Positions 1 through 9,357 of a stretch of DNA of 64,000 bases are shown piece by piece. The DNA lies in contig JASNGC010000005.1 of the NCBI GenBank assembly GCA_038659295.1, positions 124,001 to 188,000 of the forward strand. The letters are read 5' to 3'. The first letter of the stretch is position 1, and every line of letters starts with the position of its first letter. The translations under genes were made by a program, and so were the position numbers. This stretch comes from Enterocytospora artemiae. Lineage: Eukaryota; Microsporidia. The notes beneath the pieces were generated by a model. The model was not told where the DNA came from. It saw only the letters and a program-made list of their open reading frames with translations, and made no database searches.

Positions 1-1
1 C

Positions 2-727
2 GCAGAAAATGAGAATTATAATACTGTTAGATACACCAGGAAACATGATTATAGTGGTAGTAAGACAAATAGGGCTGTGACCTCTGTAGAAAAGATCTTA
101 AAAGATCCAGGAAAGGATGAGGAGTATAAGAGTATGGTAAATAGACTTAGGGATGCTGTCTTAGACAACCTGAATATACAAAAGCGTCTAGAGTTGGAGA
201 GAAAAGAGTTCTATAGGGAGTATGAGTCCATTTCAAAGTCTGAATTAAGAAATGCAGAAATTGCACTGAGCCTGGGCGGGTTTATCCTAAGATTACCCAG
301 AATCTATACGGTTGTGGAGAAGTTGAATATACCGAATAAGAGTTCGGTTGTGAGACAATGGGTCAATGGACTGATGGCACCTGTATCGGAGCTATCTCTA
401 AATATTAAACATAAAAGTCCGATTGATCAAAAAATAATAATAACCTCGTTCTTGAATGATTGTCTGTTTAGGAACGGAACCCGTCAGGATTCTGTATTTG
501 AACTACGTTCAGAGATGCTATCCATGACTCAAATGTCTCTGACTGAAAGAATCGATGAAAATATAGCTCAGGAAACCGAAATTAAAAATATTATACGGGT
601 CATAGAAAATACCAAGGGTGTTCCGATAAAAATTGTACACAACAGCGATGTTGTAGAGAAATTCATCACATATTTACTAACAAACCAAGATCTGGACAAA
701 AACAAGTTGTTGGGGGTTTTTAAATAG
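2..727 (+). CDS. 5'-truncated gene, unknown product (possible TFIIS-N/IWS1-type helical domain)
   Basis: The reading frame is open from base 2 of the window, so the true start lies outside and the visible part is the C-terminal 241 or so residues. The GTG at 77 is just an internal codon. The protein is alpha-helical and charged. A stretch near the middle (LPRIYTVVEKL then VVRQWVNGL) has the spacing of the Leu-Trp helical repeat in Spn1/IWS1 and TFIIS N-terminal domains. That match is weak and made by eye, so the name is only a suggestion. There is no signal peptide or membrane segment in the visible part. It is certain to be coding-like, uncertain in function. Confidence 0.7.
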   Translation, partial: AENENYNTVRYTRKHDYSGSKTNRAVTSVEKILKDPGKDEEYKSMVNRLRDAVLDNLNIQKRLELERKEFYREYESISKSELRNAEIALSLGGFILRLPRIYTVVEKLNIPNKSSVVRQWVNGLMAPVSELSLNIKHKSPIDQKIIITSFLNDCLFRNGTRQDSVFELRSEMLSMTQMSLTERIDENIAQETEIKNIIRVIENTKGVPIKIVHNSDVVEKFITYLLTNQDLDKNKLLGVFK

Positions 728-947
728 GGATATCTCACCAAGGCGATAGACTAGAGCTAAATACTATCAATCGTACAGTTTCCAGGAACTTGTATGTAAT
801 GGGTTGCAGTGCCTTTTAAATCTTGGCATAAATAAAAGACTTAAAACATTGATGCTTAGATATATCTTAATGCTGTGAAATACCATAAAATATATCCCCA
901 GCGACACTATTGGGCTGAAAATTTTATTTATTATTAAAAGACCAAAA

Positions 948-1020
948 TAGCACAGCTTGGATTCGAACCAAGAACCTCTGGGTTATGAGCCGAGCGCGCT
1001 AGCCATTGCGCCACCGTGCT
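948..1020 (-). tRNA. tRNA-Met (anticodon CAT), initiator-like
   Basis: The reverse complement folds as a 73-nt tRNA. It has a 7-bp acceptor stem (one G-T pair), a 4-bp D stem GCGC/GCGC, loop CTCATAA with anticodon CAT, a perfect 5-bp T stem with loop TTCGAAT, and discriminator A. The internal A box (TGGCGCAATGGC) and B box (GGTTCGAATCC) are intact. A TTTT Pol III terminator follows immediately downstream on the minus strand, with a second one slightly further on. The A1-T72 first pair and the GG/CC next to the anticodon loop resemble eukaryotic initiator tRNA, but the T loop lacks the initiator A54/A60. The anticodon stem carries one C-C mismatch (29:41). Confidence 0.95.
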
Positions 1021-1159
1021 TGGTTCTTCCTCAGGCGCAACCATAACAGTGTATGATGAATCAGCGAGCAACCATTTATTTATCACATCAAAAACATTCT
1101 TAATATATAGATTAGCTTATAAATTAAATGTATTTCGTGCATTGCTATTGATATTCAAT

Positions 1160-2362
1160 TTATTCCATTCTCCAATTTATTCCATTTTGAATTAGTTTAT
1201 CAACCAATGCAGTTTTGTAGAATGCCTCTGCAGGTGTCAAGACACCAAATGAGGAGTCTGAGTTATTCAAACCACCTCGATTCTGTCTCCTAATGCAAGG
1301 CTCCCTCATTTCTAGGGTGTCTGGAGATTCATCGAGCTGTTCCAGCATTGTATATGCACTTTGAGTCAAAAATATCGCTGTAGATCTGTATCCCGGATCC
1401 GTTCCTGAAATTGTTAGTGTTTTCTCCAATCTTTTATTGTTTCGAATTCCATTTGCAACAAAAGTCACTGAAAATGCCGTATTTGACAACTGCTTGTCTG
1501 TTGGATGTGTTTTTGATACAATTCCACAAGAGAATATGCTTGGGTATCTTTTGTATAGATCATAAAAGAAGTCATATCTGACTGTTTTATAGATAATAAA
1601 GCCAATTAAATAGTACAAAACTAAATTTAAGAAAGACCCGACATTTAGGTATGGAGAATAAGAGTAATTGAATAAGCCTAAGCTTCTGAACACAGTGGAG
1701 CTTCTTCTCACAACTGCTCCATCAGAACCCATAAACCTAACAAGAAATCCATTGCAATTAATTTTTTTGTTTGGGACAGTACAATGAAATTTAGGGTTTT
1801 TACAGTTGATAGTTGGCGAGGAATTACCTTTATGAGGCCCAAGAATTTTCTTCCTAACGCTTTCTAACAGCGAAACCCAGGTTGTAACATTAATACACCC
1901 ACCCTTCACGGAAATAGCACTCTGGATTTCACAAGTATCAAACTCCCTAGCCAAGAATACTGCTCCAATGTCTGCAGGAATAGAATCAAATCCACATGCC
2001 TGGATAATTTTGATTCTACTGTCCCTTACTTCTTCATTAAACTTATTAAAGGTATCCCTTATAAAGCCTACCTCTCCTGAAATATCCATATAATGTGTTT
2101 TGGTTTTTATGCAAGCTTTCACGATATCCTCCCCATATATTCCATAAGGTCCAGTCAAGTTGAGAAGAAGTGTAGTCAGCTTAGTAACCTTTGTAATGTC
2201 TTGGATTGAGCATTCTATCTTGTCAAAGGCAGTGTTCATAATTTTGGAAATATTCCTTGCTGAAACTGCAACTCTGTAGTGTGACTTCTCTAGCTCAGTA
2301 ATAACTCTGCGGGCTGTGAATCCCGTAGCTCCGTATAAAATAATATCATACTTCCTTTCCAT
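1160..2362 (-). CDS. Saccharopine dehydrogenase-like (SCCPDH) oxidoreductase
   Basis: The N-terminus has a Rossmann NAD(P)-binding motif (IILYGATGFTARRV, residues 8-21), then LTGPYGIYGEDIVKAC and HYMDISGE, and FDSIPADIGA around residue 125. These are the landmarks of the SCCPDH-like branch of the saccharopine dehydrogenase family, not of true lysine-pathway enzymes. The length (400 aa) is close to the family norm of about 420-430. A hydrophobic stretch in the middle (around residues 245-260) matches the membrane- or lipid-associated segment typical of SCCPDH. The ATG is preceded by ACCCTTA, the microsporidian-type start signal. The substrate is unknown for this family, so no reaction is assigned. 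Confidence 0.85.
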   Translation of the reverse strand: MERKYDIILYGATGFTARRVITELEKSHYRVAVSARNISKIMNTAFDKIECSIQDITKVTKLTTLLLNLTGPYGIYGEDIVKACIKTKTHYMDISGEVGFIRDTFNKFNEEVRDSRIKIIQACGFDSIPADIGAVFLAREFDTCEIQSAISVKGGCINVTTWVSLLESVRKKILGPHKGNSSPTINCKNPKFHCTVPNKKINCNGFLVRFMGSDGAVVRRSSTVFRSLGLFNYSYSPYLNVGSFLNLVLYYLIGFIIYKTVRYDFFYDLYKRYPSIFSCGIVSKTHPTDKQLSNTAFSVTFVANGIRNNKRLEKTLTISGTDPGYRSTAIFLTQSAYTMLEQLDESPDTLEMREPCIRRQNRGGLNNSDSSFGVLTPAEAFYKTALVDKLIQNGINWRME

Positions 2363-2441
2363 TAAGGGTCAAAAACGATATAAAAATACGTACATTGGAA
2401 CTGTAGAAGAGAATAATTCCAAAATAGTGAGCTTATATAAA

Positions 2442-2678
2442 TTACACAATGTACTTTCTGGTAATAGAGTTATTCAGGTTTTTTATTAAGTGATCATGGA
2501 ACAGATATGGGAACTGTTCCTGAATTATTATACTCTGATAGAATCCTTTGAAGTCAATAACAAATTTCATAAATATTTTCTGCCATCCAGCAGAATTATT
2601 ACAATATAAAAGAACAGAGTGTCTACACAATGCATCTACTTTTATTGTGAAACCTAACAATTTTAATGGAACGAGCAT
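2442..2678 (-). CDS. Small hypothetical protein (78 aa)
   Basis: The frame runs from an ATG to TAA, co-oriented with and 79 nt upstream of the SCCPDH-like gene. The residue composition is protein-like, with hydrophobic and charged alternation and a helical C-terminal half (KFVIDFKGFYQSIIIQEQF). The size and pattern faintly recall small RNP-binding folds such as SRP9/SRP14, but no diagnostic motif is present. No CCC tract precedes the ATG, unlike most genes here, which lowers confidence that it is expressed as drawn. Confidence 0.35.
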   Translation of the reverse strand: MLVPLKLLGFTIKVDALCRHSVLLYCNNSAGWQKIFMKFVIDFKGFYQSIIIQEQFPYLFHDHLIKNLNNSITRKYIV

Positions 2679-2841
2679 TTATTAGACTATAATGACTATC
2701 AATTTACAAAGCACCTGCGTGATACTATGCTAGAAACTGTATCTATTGATCAATCTCAAACATTATATTATAAAATCTAATTTGTACATTTCCCCTTTAT
2801 ATTTGCTCCTTAAGCTTAAGTTTTTTTACATTTTAGAGGGG

Positions 2842-4872
2842 ATGAAGTTTAAGGATAGTGAGTCTGTTACTGGAGAGAAAAAGGACATTCTTAGACCAGA
2901 TGTAGACAATATTCTCCCCCCTCAAAACAATTCTGCTTTATGTGAAAATGTCACTAAGAATGGAGCCACAAAAAATAATGCTGCTGAAAGTGATATCGTT
3001 GCCTTGTTTGTTCAGTTGTTCCCCAGTTTTGCATGTAATTCCACCTCTGAGATTCCATCATTCAACAAACTATACCTTGATATGCTGTCAAATGACCAAC
3101 TGTTGAATTTTATCACCGATTTTTCTGCAAATAGTCAATTTTCTAAGCTATTTGCCGATTTTCTGGAATCACCAGTGTTTTATGATGTTTTTGAGAATGT
3201 TTCCAAGGATTTGCTAGAACAACCACTTGCAAAGGAGTTCATGCTTTGGTGTGTCCTGATCTCGAAAAATATGGAGTTTAAGTTTTCTGATGGGGAAGGC
3301 ACTGATCACAGCTATGTTTTCAAATTTTATGAAAACCTTGATAAAGCCAAACTGACAGACAAAGTAATAAATGTATTTGAAATAGACCAAAATGAATTGG
3401 GCCTGGCATTCACAAAGTTAGAGGTTGTAGAAACAATCGACGATAAAAGAAATGTCGAGAATATTGAGATAGATAGTGATGTGGATGATGAGATATATGA
3501 TATGTTAAAGGCAAATAATGTTGTAACAGATACGAATTGTGTAAATATTAATGAGCTGAATGCATTCATTTCCTCCTTTGGTATGCATGCACCAAAAAAA
3601 GAATCATCAAATCTATCACATGCAGATTTTCATGAGGTAGAATGTTCAGTTGATACACTGGATTTACAATTAGAATCAGAAATTGAAATGCCTTGCGATA
3701 GATGCTCTGATGGCACGGAACTGGATGGATCTGAATCCAACAGTTCCCTTCAAATCAGTTGTGATTTTACAGAGGAGTCATCAATTAACAATGTCTTCTG
3801 CACTTTACTTGACAGTGATTCCTTTAATCTAGCAGAGGCTGGCCTGACTGTACATGTCGAGAAAGAAAAACCTCAAATTATAATTTTCGATGAGGTTGAG
3901 GCGATCAATGATTTTGAAAAATTGAATAGTATAGCATTGGCCGATAGAACATATGTCAATAGAGAAGGGCGTAATAATGACCGTGATGATTTTACAGATG
4001 CCGACCCATCTATCAGCCCAATAATGAATTCGAACATTTATGGGCGTTTTGTGAAAACTCAGACGAGCAACTTCCCAATTTTGAGAAGATTTGGAAACTA
4101 TATTGTGACTGACAATAATGAGTGTATAAACGAGAACAAAGTCAATGACAGTGTGAGTAAAAATAATGATTCAGTAAACTTCAGGGTAAGAGAACCATCT
4201 TACCTCATGAATTCCAATGCAGTATCCCCATCTGACTTGTTATCTAAGACAGAGGACAGGATAGAAGAGGTTGATGAAGAAATTGCAGAATTGAGAAGAC
4301 ACCTACAAAAAAGTATTTTGGAGAGTCCCAAAGATGGCTTTGAGGAGACTGGTGTCATCTGCGAACAATATGTACCACCTACAGTATTTCCCTCTTGTAT
4401 TTCAACCGTCGATACCAAGAAAGTTGAGAATATACATGGAAGTTTAACAGATCAAGTGGGCTTCATCGAAAATGGCTTTTACGGGGTCGGTCATGATGGG
4501 ATGGCCACCTCTGTTTCCAACCATCCCTTAGTATTTGATGGTGATAACTCTGATTCCTCTAAATTGAAAAATATTGAAGAAGATGATAAGGATTGGTCAT
4601 CTAAATTGTGTAATAATATCATCCAGTCACAACAGGGGAATAATCATGATAATTCCGATGTAGAGAAGATTGCAGGGAATAAAAACGTCAGTGGAGTGAT
4701 TGATCTAAAGACCACCGATAAAACATCAGACGATATCATACCAACGAAAACAAAAAATAATAAGGCTTTTGCTGCTAAGCCTGATTACACAAGAGTTGAA
4801 CAAATTCCAAAGCACATTGACATTGGCGATGATGAAACATCTGATATTGATAAAGAAAAGAAAAGGTTGTAA
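2842..4872 (+). CDS. Large acidic protein of unknown function (676 aa)
   Basis: I do not recognise this protein. The open frame begins at a TTG at 2746, but the first ATG is at 2842 and directly follows GAGGGG, the GGG variant of the microsporidian start signal. It is strongly acidic, rich in Asp, Glu, Ser and Asn. Residues of about 50-180 look globular and helical (LFVQLFPSF, LLNFITDFSANSQF). The rest is low-complexity, with one short predicted coiled coil (EDRIEEVDEEIAELRRHLQK, around residue 480). There is no signal peptide from the 2842 start and no membrane segment, so a nuclear or cytosolic scaffold is likely. AATAAA follows the stop within 10 nt. Confidence 0.8.
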   Translation: MKFKDSESVTGEKKDILRPDVDNILPPQNNSALCENVTKNGATKNNAAESDIVALFVQLFPSFACNSTSEIPSFNKLYLDMLSNDQLLNFITDFSANSQFSKLFADFLESPVFYDVFENVSKDLLEQPLAKEFMLWCVLISKNMEFKFSDGEGTDHSYVFKFYENLDKAKLTDKVINVFEIDQNELGLAFTKLEVVETIDDKRNVENIEIDSDVDDEIYDMLKANNVVTDTNCVNINELNAFISSFGMHAPKKESSNLSHADFHEVECSVDTLDLQLESEIEMPCDRCSDGTELDGSESNSSLQISCDFTEESSINNVFCTLLDSDSFNLAEAGLTVHVEKEKPQIIIFDEVEAINDFEKLNSIALADRTYVNREGRNNDRDDFTDADPSISPIMNSNIYGRFVKTQTSNFPILRRFGNYIVTDNNECINENKVNDSVSKNNDSVNFRVREPSYLMNSNAVSPSDLLSKTEDRIEEVDEEIAELRRHLQKSILESPKDGFEETGVICEQYVPPTVFPSCISTVDTKKVENIHGSLTDQVGFIENGFYGVGHDGMATSVSNHPLVFDGDNSDSSKLKNIEEDDKDWSSKLCNNIIQSQQGNNHDNSDVEKIAGNKNVSGVIDLKTTDKTSDDIIPTKTKNNKAFAAKPDYTRVEQIPKHIDIGDDETSDIDKEKKRL

Positions 4873-5033
4873 CTCAATAAATTTGGAGGTACTTTATCTT
4901 CTATGGACAATTACTATTAATATCTTCATGATATTTTAAATTTATTAAATCTTAACTTAATACTTGCTTGTCACTACAATAGATAATAAATTTTAGTCAT
5001 TGTAACTGAAAGAGCACTGTTTAAACTTTTACT

Positions 5034-5339
5034 TTAAAAGGGCGATACAAACTTTATGTCTTCCTTTATTACATCTCTGTCCTCAGAGCCAGCATTTTCA
5101 GAACACATGGCCATGCTTCTAATTTGTTCATCTGTAAAATCTTTTAAATTGTGGGAAAAAATACAATCATCTCCTCGTGTGCAACTGTTTTGTAGAAAGA
5201 ATTTACACAGAATATTTCTAAAATGTGGTTGGTGGGTTTTATTTAACTTGTTTTGGTCATTTATATAGGATGTTTCACTAGAATACTTTAATAAAAAGTC
5301 TGTTGGGAAAAAAGTCTTAACTTTCTGTTTCTTCAACAT
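5034..5339 (-). CDS. Small CCCH zinc-finger protein
   Basis: The product is a 101-aa protein with a single CCCH finger, C45-x7-C53-x5-C59-x3-H63 (CKFFLQNSCTRGDDCIFSH). This spacing belongs to RNA-binding CCCH fingers of the CPSF30/Yth1, ZC3H and mRNA-export type. An upstream TTG extends the frame by one codon, but the ATG at 5339 is preceded by ACCCTCCCTTG, so I start there. The acidic C-terminus has no other domain. Binding of RNA is inferred from the finger class; the specific partner cannot be told from one finger. Confidence 0.8.
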   Translation of the reverse strand: MLKKQKVKTFFPTDFLLKYSSETSYINDQNKLNKTHQPHFRNILCKFFLQNSCTRGDDCIFSHNLKDFTDEQIRSMAMCSENAGSEDRDVIKEDIKFVSPF

Positions 5340-5493
5340 CAAGGGAGGGTGCAGAGATCATGGAAATTTAAAACTTGTACTTTGAAACGAGTTTATATGA
5401 AACAGCTGTGTCCAGCCAGCACAAATATCTCGTGGAATAACTACTTGACGAATATTTTGATTTATATACTATTTATTTGTAGACAACTTCAGA

Positions 5494-6984
5494 TCAAAAA
5501 CTAAACTGAAAAAACTGCTGGCGCCCACTACCGCCTCCAAACATCCTGCTGATAACCTCATCGAAATCCATACTTTGTTGATATTGATGGTACTGTGGCT
5601 CTGGACTCTCTGGATCAATTCCCATGTCATATACCCTTCTTTTTTCAGCATCTGATAGAATTTGATATGCTTTGTTGACCTTAATCAGATCAGATTCGTC
5701 AACAGGTGTGTTTTCCTTAGCCTCTGCCTTTTTTTGCCTCATTTTTTTGTCAGCTTCTCTTGCCTTTCTTTTATAGGCTTTCTTCAATGTCTTGTCATCC
5801 ACATCTGATTTGACACCTAGAATCTCGTAGTATTTTAGGAAATCGGGCTCCTTTTGGGATTGTCTTGTACTTGCAAACTGTCTCCGTTGTTGTTCCCTCC
5901 TCTGTTGCTCTCTTCTTTGTCTCTCCCTCATCCTATTCTCCTCTTCTCTTCTTCTATCCTCCTCGGCTATCTGTATTATCTTTTTCATCTCCTCCTCTCT
6001 TCTTCTATTCATCCTATTCTGCTTAAATATATTTTTAGCTTCCTGGATTCTACCGTCTAGGCAAAATGTTCTGATGGCCATTTCTACATTCAGTTCCGTA
6101 GGGTCAATTTCCAATAGTCTTTCCGTAAATCCACTGTATCCCGATACTCCATTCTGAATAGAAAATTCTGAGATTTTCTCCAAAACATTGATCATAATTG
6201 GCAAGAATATACTAGGCTTGAATCTATCATTCACCTTTAGTCTATATACATGAAAGTAAAGTCGTTTTAGCGATTCTAAATTAGACCTCACAGATCGCTG
6301 ATTCCCCGAACCCATCTCCACGTTGGTGATCCTAAAAAACTCGGTCAAAACAGATTCATAGGTTTCCACAACTTTCCTAATGGCATCGGAATCAATTTTT
6401 CGCAATTCTCCCAACCCGCTCTGAATGTTTCTGCATAAAAAGTGCTTTCTGGCCAATATTTCGCGATATTGAGAAAAGTCGGGTGTTAAAACACCTATGG
6501 AAGTTCTTCCATCCAAAGAATTGATATTCTCCAGCTTACCTATTATCTTGTTTAATTTGTTCTTATCCTGGTTAAAGATTGCCCACTTGGCTGCTGCATA
6601 GAGCACAGGAGCACAGTTCGGTGAGACATCAACCAGTTTTGCCATTTCTTGAATATTTCCACTGTTCAAAACTTTTTGGTAATTTTTTAACAAATCCAGA
6701 TCAACATTTGAGAAAATTGAGCTGTTTCTAATAACTTCGTCATAATGACCAATATTCAGTAGGAATTGATAATATTCATTAGCAAATCTGGGATTCTGTT
6801 TGTTTTCTTCGGAAGAGCTAAGAAATATACCATAGGCCTTGATATAATCCTCATCAATCAAAGCTTCGGAAATCGAATCTAGAACCTCTGATGTTGGAAC
6901 ATTTGCATCCGTTCCAAGAACTTGATGCATGAACAACAACATTACTTCGAGCAAATATCGCAGACCTACACTGTTCCAGTACAT
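5494..6984 (-). CDS. P58IPK/DNAJC3-like ER J-domain protein lacking the HPD motif
   Basis: The 496-aa protein has an N-terminal hydrophobic signal (LLEVMLLFMHQVLG, residues 11-24). An all-helical, TPR-like region covers about residues 30-320, and then there is a long Arg/Glu/Gln-rich helix. A J domain occupies about 382-455 (YYEILGV, LKKAYKRKAR, VNKAYQILSDAEKRRVYD), with a Gly/Phe tail. Signal, TPR array and C-terminal J domain match P58IPK, an ER-lumen Hsp70 (BiP) co-chaperone. The HPD tripeptide that stimulates Hsp70 is replaced by Glu-Ala-Asp at residues 410-412 (bases 5749-5757). Helix III (KAYQIL..) is intact, so the fold is probably kept but canonical ATPase stimulation is doubtful. ATG is preceded by TTACCCCTATTTTAA. 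Confidence 0.85.
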   Translation of the reverse strand: MYWNSVGLRYLLEVMLLFMHQVLGTDANVPTSEVLDSISEALIDEDYIKAYGIFLSSSEENKQNPRFANEYYQFLLNIGHYDEVIRNSSIFSNVDLDLLKNYQKVLNSGNIQEMAKLVDVSPNCAPVLYAAAKWAIFNQDKNKLNKIIGKLENINSLDGRTSIGVLTPDFSQYREILARKHFLCRNIQSGLGELRKIDSDAIRKVVETYESVLTEFFRITNVEMGSGNQRSVRSNLESLKRLYFHVYRLKVNDRFKPSIFLPIMINVLEKISEFSIQNGVSGYSGFTERLLEIDPTELNVEMAIRTFCLDGRIQEAKNIFKQNRMNRRREEEMKKIIQIAEEDRRREEENRMRERQRREQQRREQQRRQFASTRQSQKEPDFLKYYEILGVKSDVDDKTLKKAYKRKAREADKKMRQKKAEAKENTPVDESDLIKVNKAYQILSDAEKRRVYDMGIDPESPEPQYHQYQQSMDFDEVISRMFGGGSGRQQFFQFSF

Positions 6985-7409
6985 TTAAAATAGGGGTAAA
7001 AATATAATTTAAAATACAATAAAATTAATTTATTGGATGATTTGGCCCTGAGGATTGCTTTATTATTGTTTAAAAATCGATTCAAGAGTTTGTCTCTTCT
7101 TAGACAAGTTTGTTATATGCATTCCATACAATAAGATCAGAAATCAGACCCATATGCTCCAAATAGCAGAAGTTTTAATTCTATTATCTCAAGTGGGATG
7201 TTTTAGGAGCATAATATACTATTTGAAAATATTTTATTTTAATCTCATCATTATGACCAATATGCCGATTGATAGATACCAGCAGAGCCCAAAGATGTGA
7301 ATGCAGGTCTAAATCTTTACTACCCAAAAGAAACCATTAAATAAGAAACAAACGATAAATTGCTGAGTTGCCATATCAGCCCGGTTGTTTACAATTTAAT
7401 TATAAATGT
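6985..7409. other. Intergenic region without a supported gene
   Basis: This lies upstream of the J-protein start and downstream of the small membrane-protein gene. It is AT-rich, with no tRNA-like fold or CCC-preceded ATG leading to a frame longer than about 21 codons. It should contain the J-protein promoter. Confidence 0.6.
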
Positions 7410-7721
7410 TTATTTCTTAGTGTTAGATACTTCATCACGACTCTTTTTTGTTATGATCTCGGATTTAGAATACCTCGAATACGGTAATGGTGAGAGATCG
7501 TTCTTCTTGGTGCTATACTTCTCTTCGGTTCCCGACTTCTTCTTTTTCTCCTCCAGCTCTGTCTTTTCCATTTCCTTCAATTCTTTAACCATTTCCTTTA
7601 TTTTTTCTTTGATTATCAGGTATAGTTTTATTCCCAATAGTATAATGATTAAAATCAAAAAATACACAACAATGTCTCTGAGTGCAAACTTTGGTTTTTT
7701 TCCAGGATCAACAAGTGACAT
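7410..7721 (-). CDS. Small single-pass membrane protein (103 aa), unknown function
   Basis: After the first ATG (7721; a TTG three codons earlier is ignored) come about 17 mostly polar residues. A strongly hydrophobic helix follows (IVVYFLILIIILLGIKLYLII, roughly 17-38), then a long Lys/Glu-rich helical tail (KEKIKEMVKELKEMEKTELEEKKKK). This is a signal-anchor topology with the charged tail probably in the cytosol. No CCC tract precedes the ATG. I do not recognise the family; it could be an ER or Golgi membrane adaptor. Confidence 0.65.
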   Translation of the reverse strand: MSLVDPGKKPKFALRDIVVYFLILIIILLGIKLYLIIKEKIKEMVKELKEMEKTELEEKKKKSGTEEKYSTKKNDLSPLPYSRYSKSEIITKKSRDEVSNTKK

Positions 7722-8017
7722 AGTAAACAATCAAAAAAATTTAGAAGAATAAAAGATGAAACAGACCAAATGAAACCTAGAAAACAAATAAATCATTATT
7801 TAGTGGCAGTCAGCCTTAAGTCAAAAATGCAATTTCTACCGATTTCGTTAATCTATTAGTATTCATAAAAAATACGCTATGAACATCTCCATACACCCAG
7901 GATGGCAGTTTAAATCCAGAAAGTCAAAATCCTCTGGCATTCCCCTCCCGTTTCTCAGAAATATTCAATATCCAGAGATTTTCACTTTGGAACTTATTTT
8001 TTACAAAATTTTATCCC

Positions 8018-8215
8018 ATGGAGCACGACCTAAAGATTAGATATGACATAGACAAATCATCTCCAAATTGCCACACTCGAATCCAAGGGAAGGGACAGAG
8101 AAGATGCGAGAGATGTAACAAACATAGAGGATTCAATAGAAAGTACGACTTGAATCTCTGCAGAAGATGCACACATGGAAAGGCATTTGACATTGGATTT
8201 AGATCGTTTGACTGA
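8018..8215 (+). CDS. RPS29: Ribosomal protein uS14 (RPS29)
   Basis: This 65-aa protein of the 40S subunit has the zinc ribbon C30-x2-C33 ... C48-x2-C51 (CERC, then LCRRC), the RKYDLNLCR signature and the terminal DIGF-x-x-FD of eukaryotic S29. The family length is about 56 aa; the few extra residues are N-terminal. The ATG is directly preceded by ATCCC. AATAAA overlaps the stop (TGAATAAA). It sits alone on the plus strand between minus-strand genes. Confidence 0.95.
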   Translation: MEHDLKIRYDIDKSSPNCHTRIQGKGQRRCERCNKHRGFNRKYDLNLCRRCTHGKAFDIGFRSFD

Positions 8216-8394
8216 ATAAATTACAGTGGAAGAATATTAGCAACTGTGACTTTGTGGTTGAGGCGGGGACTTAAATTCTGAGTTTGCTCCTGCGAAGAGG
8301 GATCCTGCCCCAGCATTATTTCGGGGCAAAGTTGTGAGGTTAAATATCAAGGCTGAATGGTTTTGAATTTGTACTTAAAATCCTTATTTATTTT

Positions 8395-9087
8395 TTATTT
8401 TGGGCTTGTCACTGCGGCTTTCCTTTTGGGACGAGTGCTAGTTTTCGCTTCTGGAGGTGCTTTGACAGTGGCCGCCTTTATCTTAACCATTTTGTTCTCC
8501 TTCTTTGCCTGTAAGAGTATATATTTCCGAAATCTGACGGACAGCGGTACGAAGCACACAGCTACTATAATCACCCACTGTGGAAGCTCAAACATCCGCA
8601 CAACATACAGAGAGCTCATACAAACAACTGTGTTCAGCGCTTCTGTACGTCTAACTCGGATCTTCTTCTTGAAAATCGATTTCCGGATAAACATCCCAAC
8701 TGCTTCGTTTATGATCAGCCAGGTGATAAGGTCCTTGATATTCTCTTTGGAATTGATCATCTCGATAAAAGAAATAACCCTTCCTAAAAGTGGTGCATCA
8801 CCAAGAATCCTTTGAATTATTCTGTTGGAATGTAGGTAAAGCCCCATATAGGTTCCAATGGCATATATCACAACCCCCTCAGTAGTAATGGAGTATCTGT
8901 GATGGGCGCAGTTTGCAATTAGAGGGGGTAGGAAGTTCACTACCAAGGATGGTAGCAGTATGCTCATCAGTCTGGGCTCAAATCCCTTTTCTATGAAACT
9001 GCAGGTTCCTAACATACAAGATGAAACACTGAGAATTGGCTGTATATATTTAAGGGACTTCTCATATTCTGAAAGGAAAGATTCCAT
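8395..9087 (-). CDS. Multi-pass membrane protein with basic tail (230 aa)
   Basis: The open frame extends upstream to a TTG at 9147, but the first ATG is at 9087 and follows CACCCCTCTGTTT, so that is the start. About five to seven hydrophobic segments are visible (LMSILLPSLVVNFLPPLI, GVVIYAIGTYMGLYL, LNTVVCMSSLYVV, WVIIVAVCFVPLSV among them). A Lys/Ala/Pro-rich tail of about 35 residues follows. Overall size and topology are reminiscent of trimeric intracellular cation (TRIC) channels, but I could not find a diagnostic motif, so this is only a hint. Confidence 0.75.
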   Translation of the reverse strand: MESFLSEYEKSLKYIQPILSVSSCMLGTCSFIEKGFEPRLMSILLPSLVVNFLPPLIANCAHHRYSITTEGVVIYAIGTYMGLYLHSNRIIQRILGDAPLLGRVISFIEMINSKENIKDLITWLIINEAVGMFIRKSIFKKKIRVRRTEALNTVVCMSSLYVVRMFELPQWVIIVAVCFVPLSVRFRKYILLQAKKENKMVKIKAATVKAPPEAKTSTRPKRKAAVTSPK

Positions 9088-9357
9088 AAACAGAGGGGTG
9101 GCACTGAAAATTATATAATTACATTTAGGAGGGAACTGACCAATCAAATTAATTATCGATTTGGATGTTCATCAAGGTTTATCCTAGACATAGTGCGGCA
9201 TTATGCCATTTTTTGTGAAAAAGAGAGTCTCAGTATTTGCAAAACGGGAGGAAATTGCAATTTTAAACTATAGAATGAATGTGCTTTTGGACCATAAAAC
9301 CACCACTGCAGAGTATTTATCACGCATTTATTTTTCTCAAATTTTCGCCCTCCTCAA

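Noticed and set aside
7055..7300. 81-codon plus-strand open frame
   Set aside because: Starts with TTG, no CCC start signal, low-complexity hydrophobic composition; lies in the J-protein upstream region.
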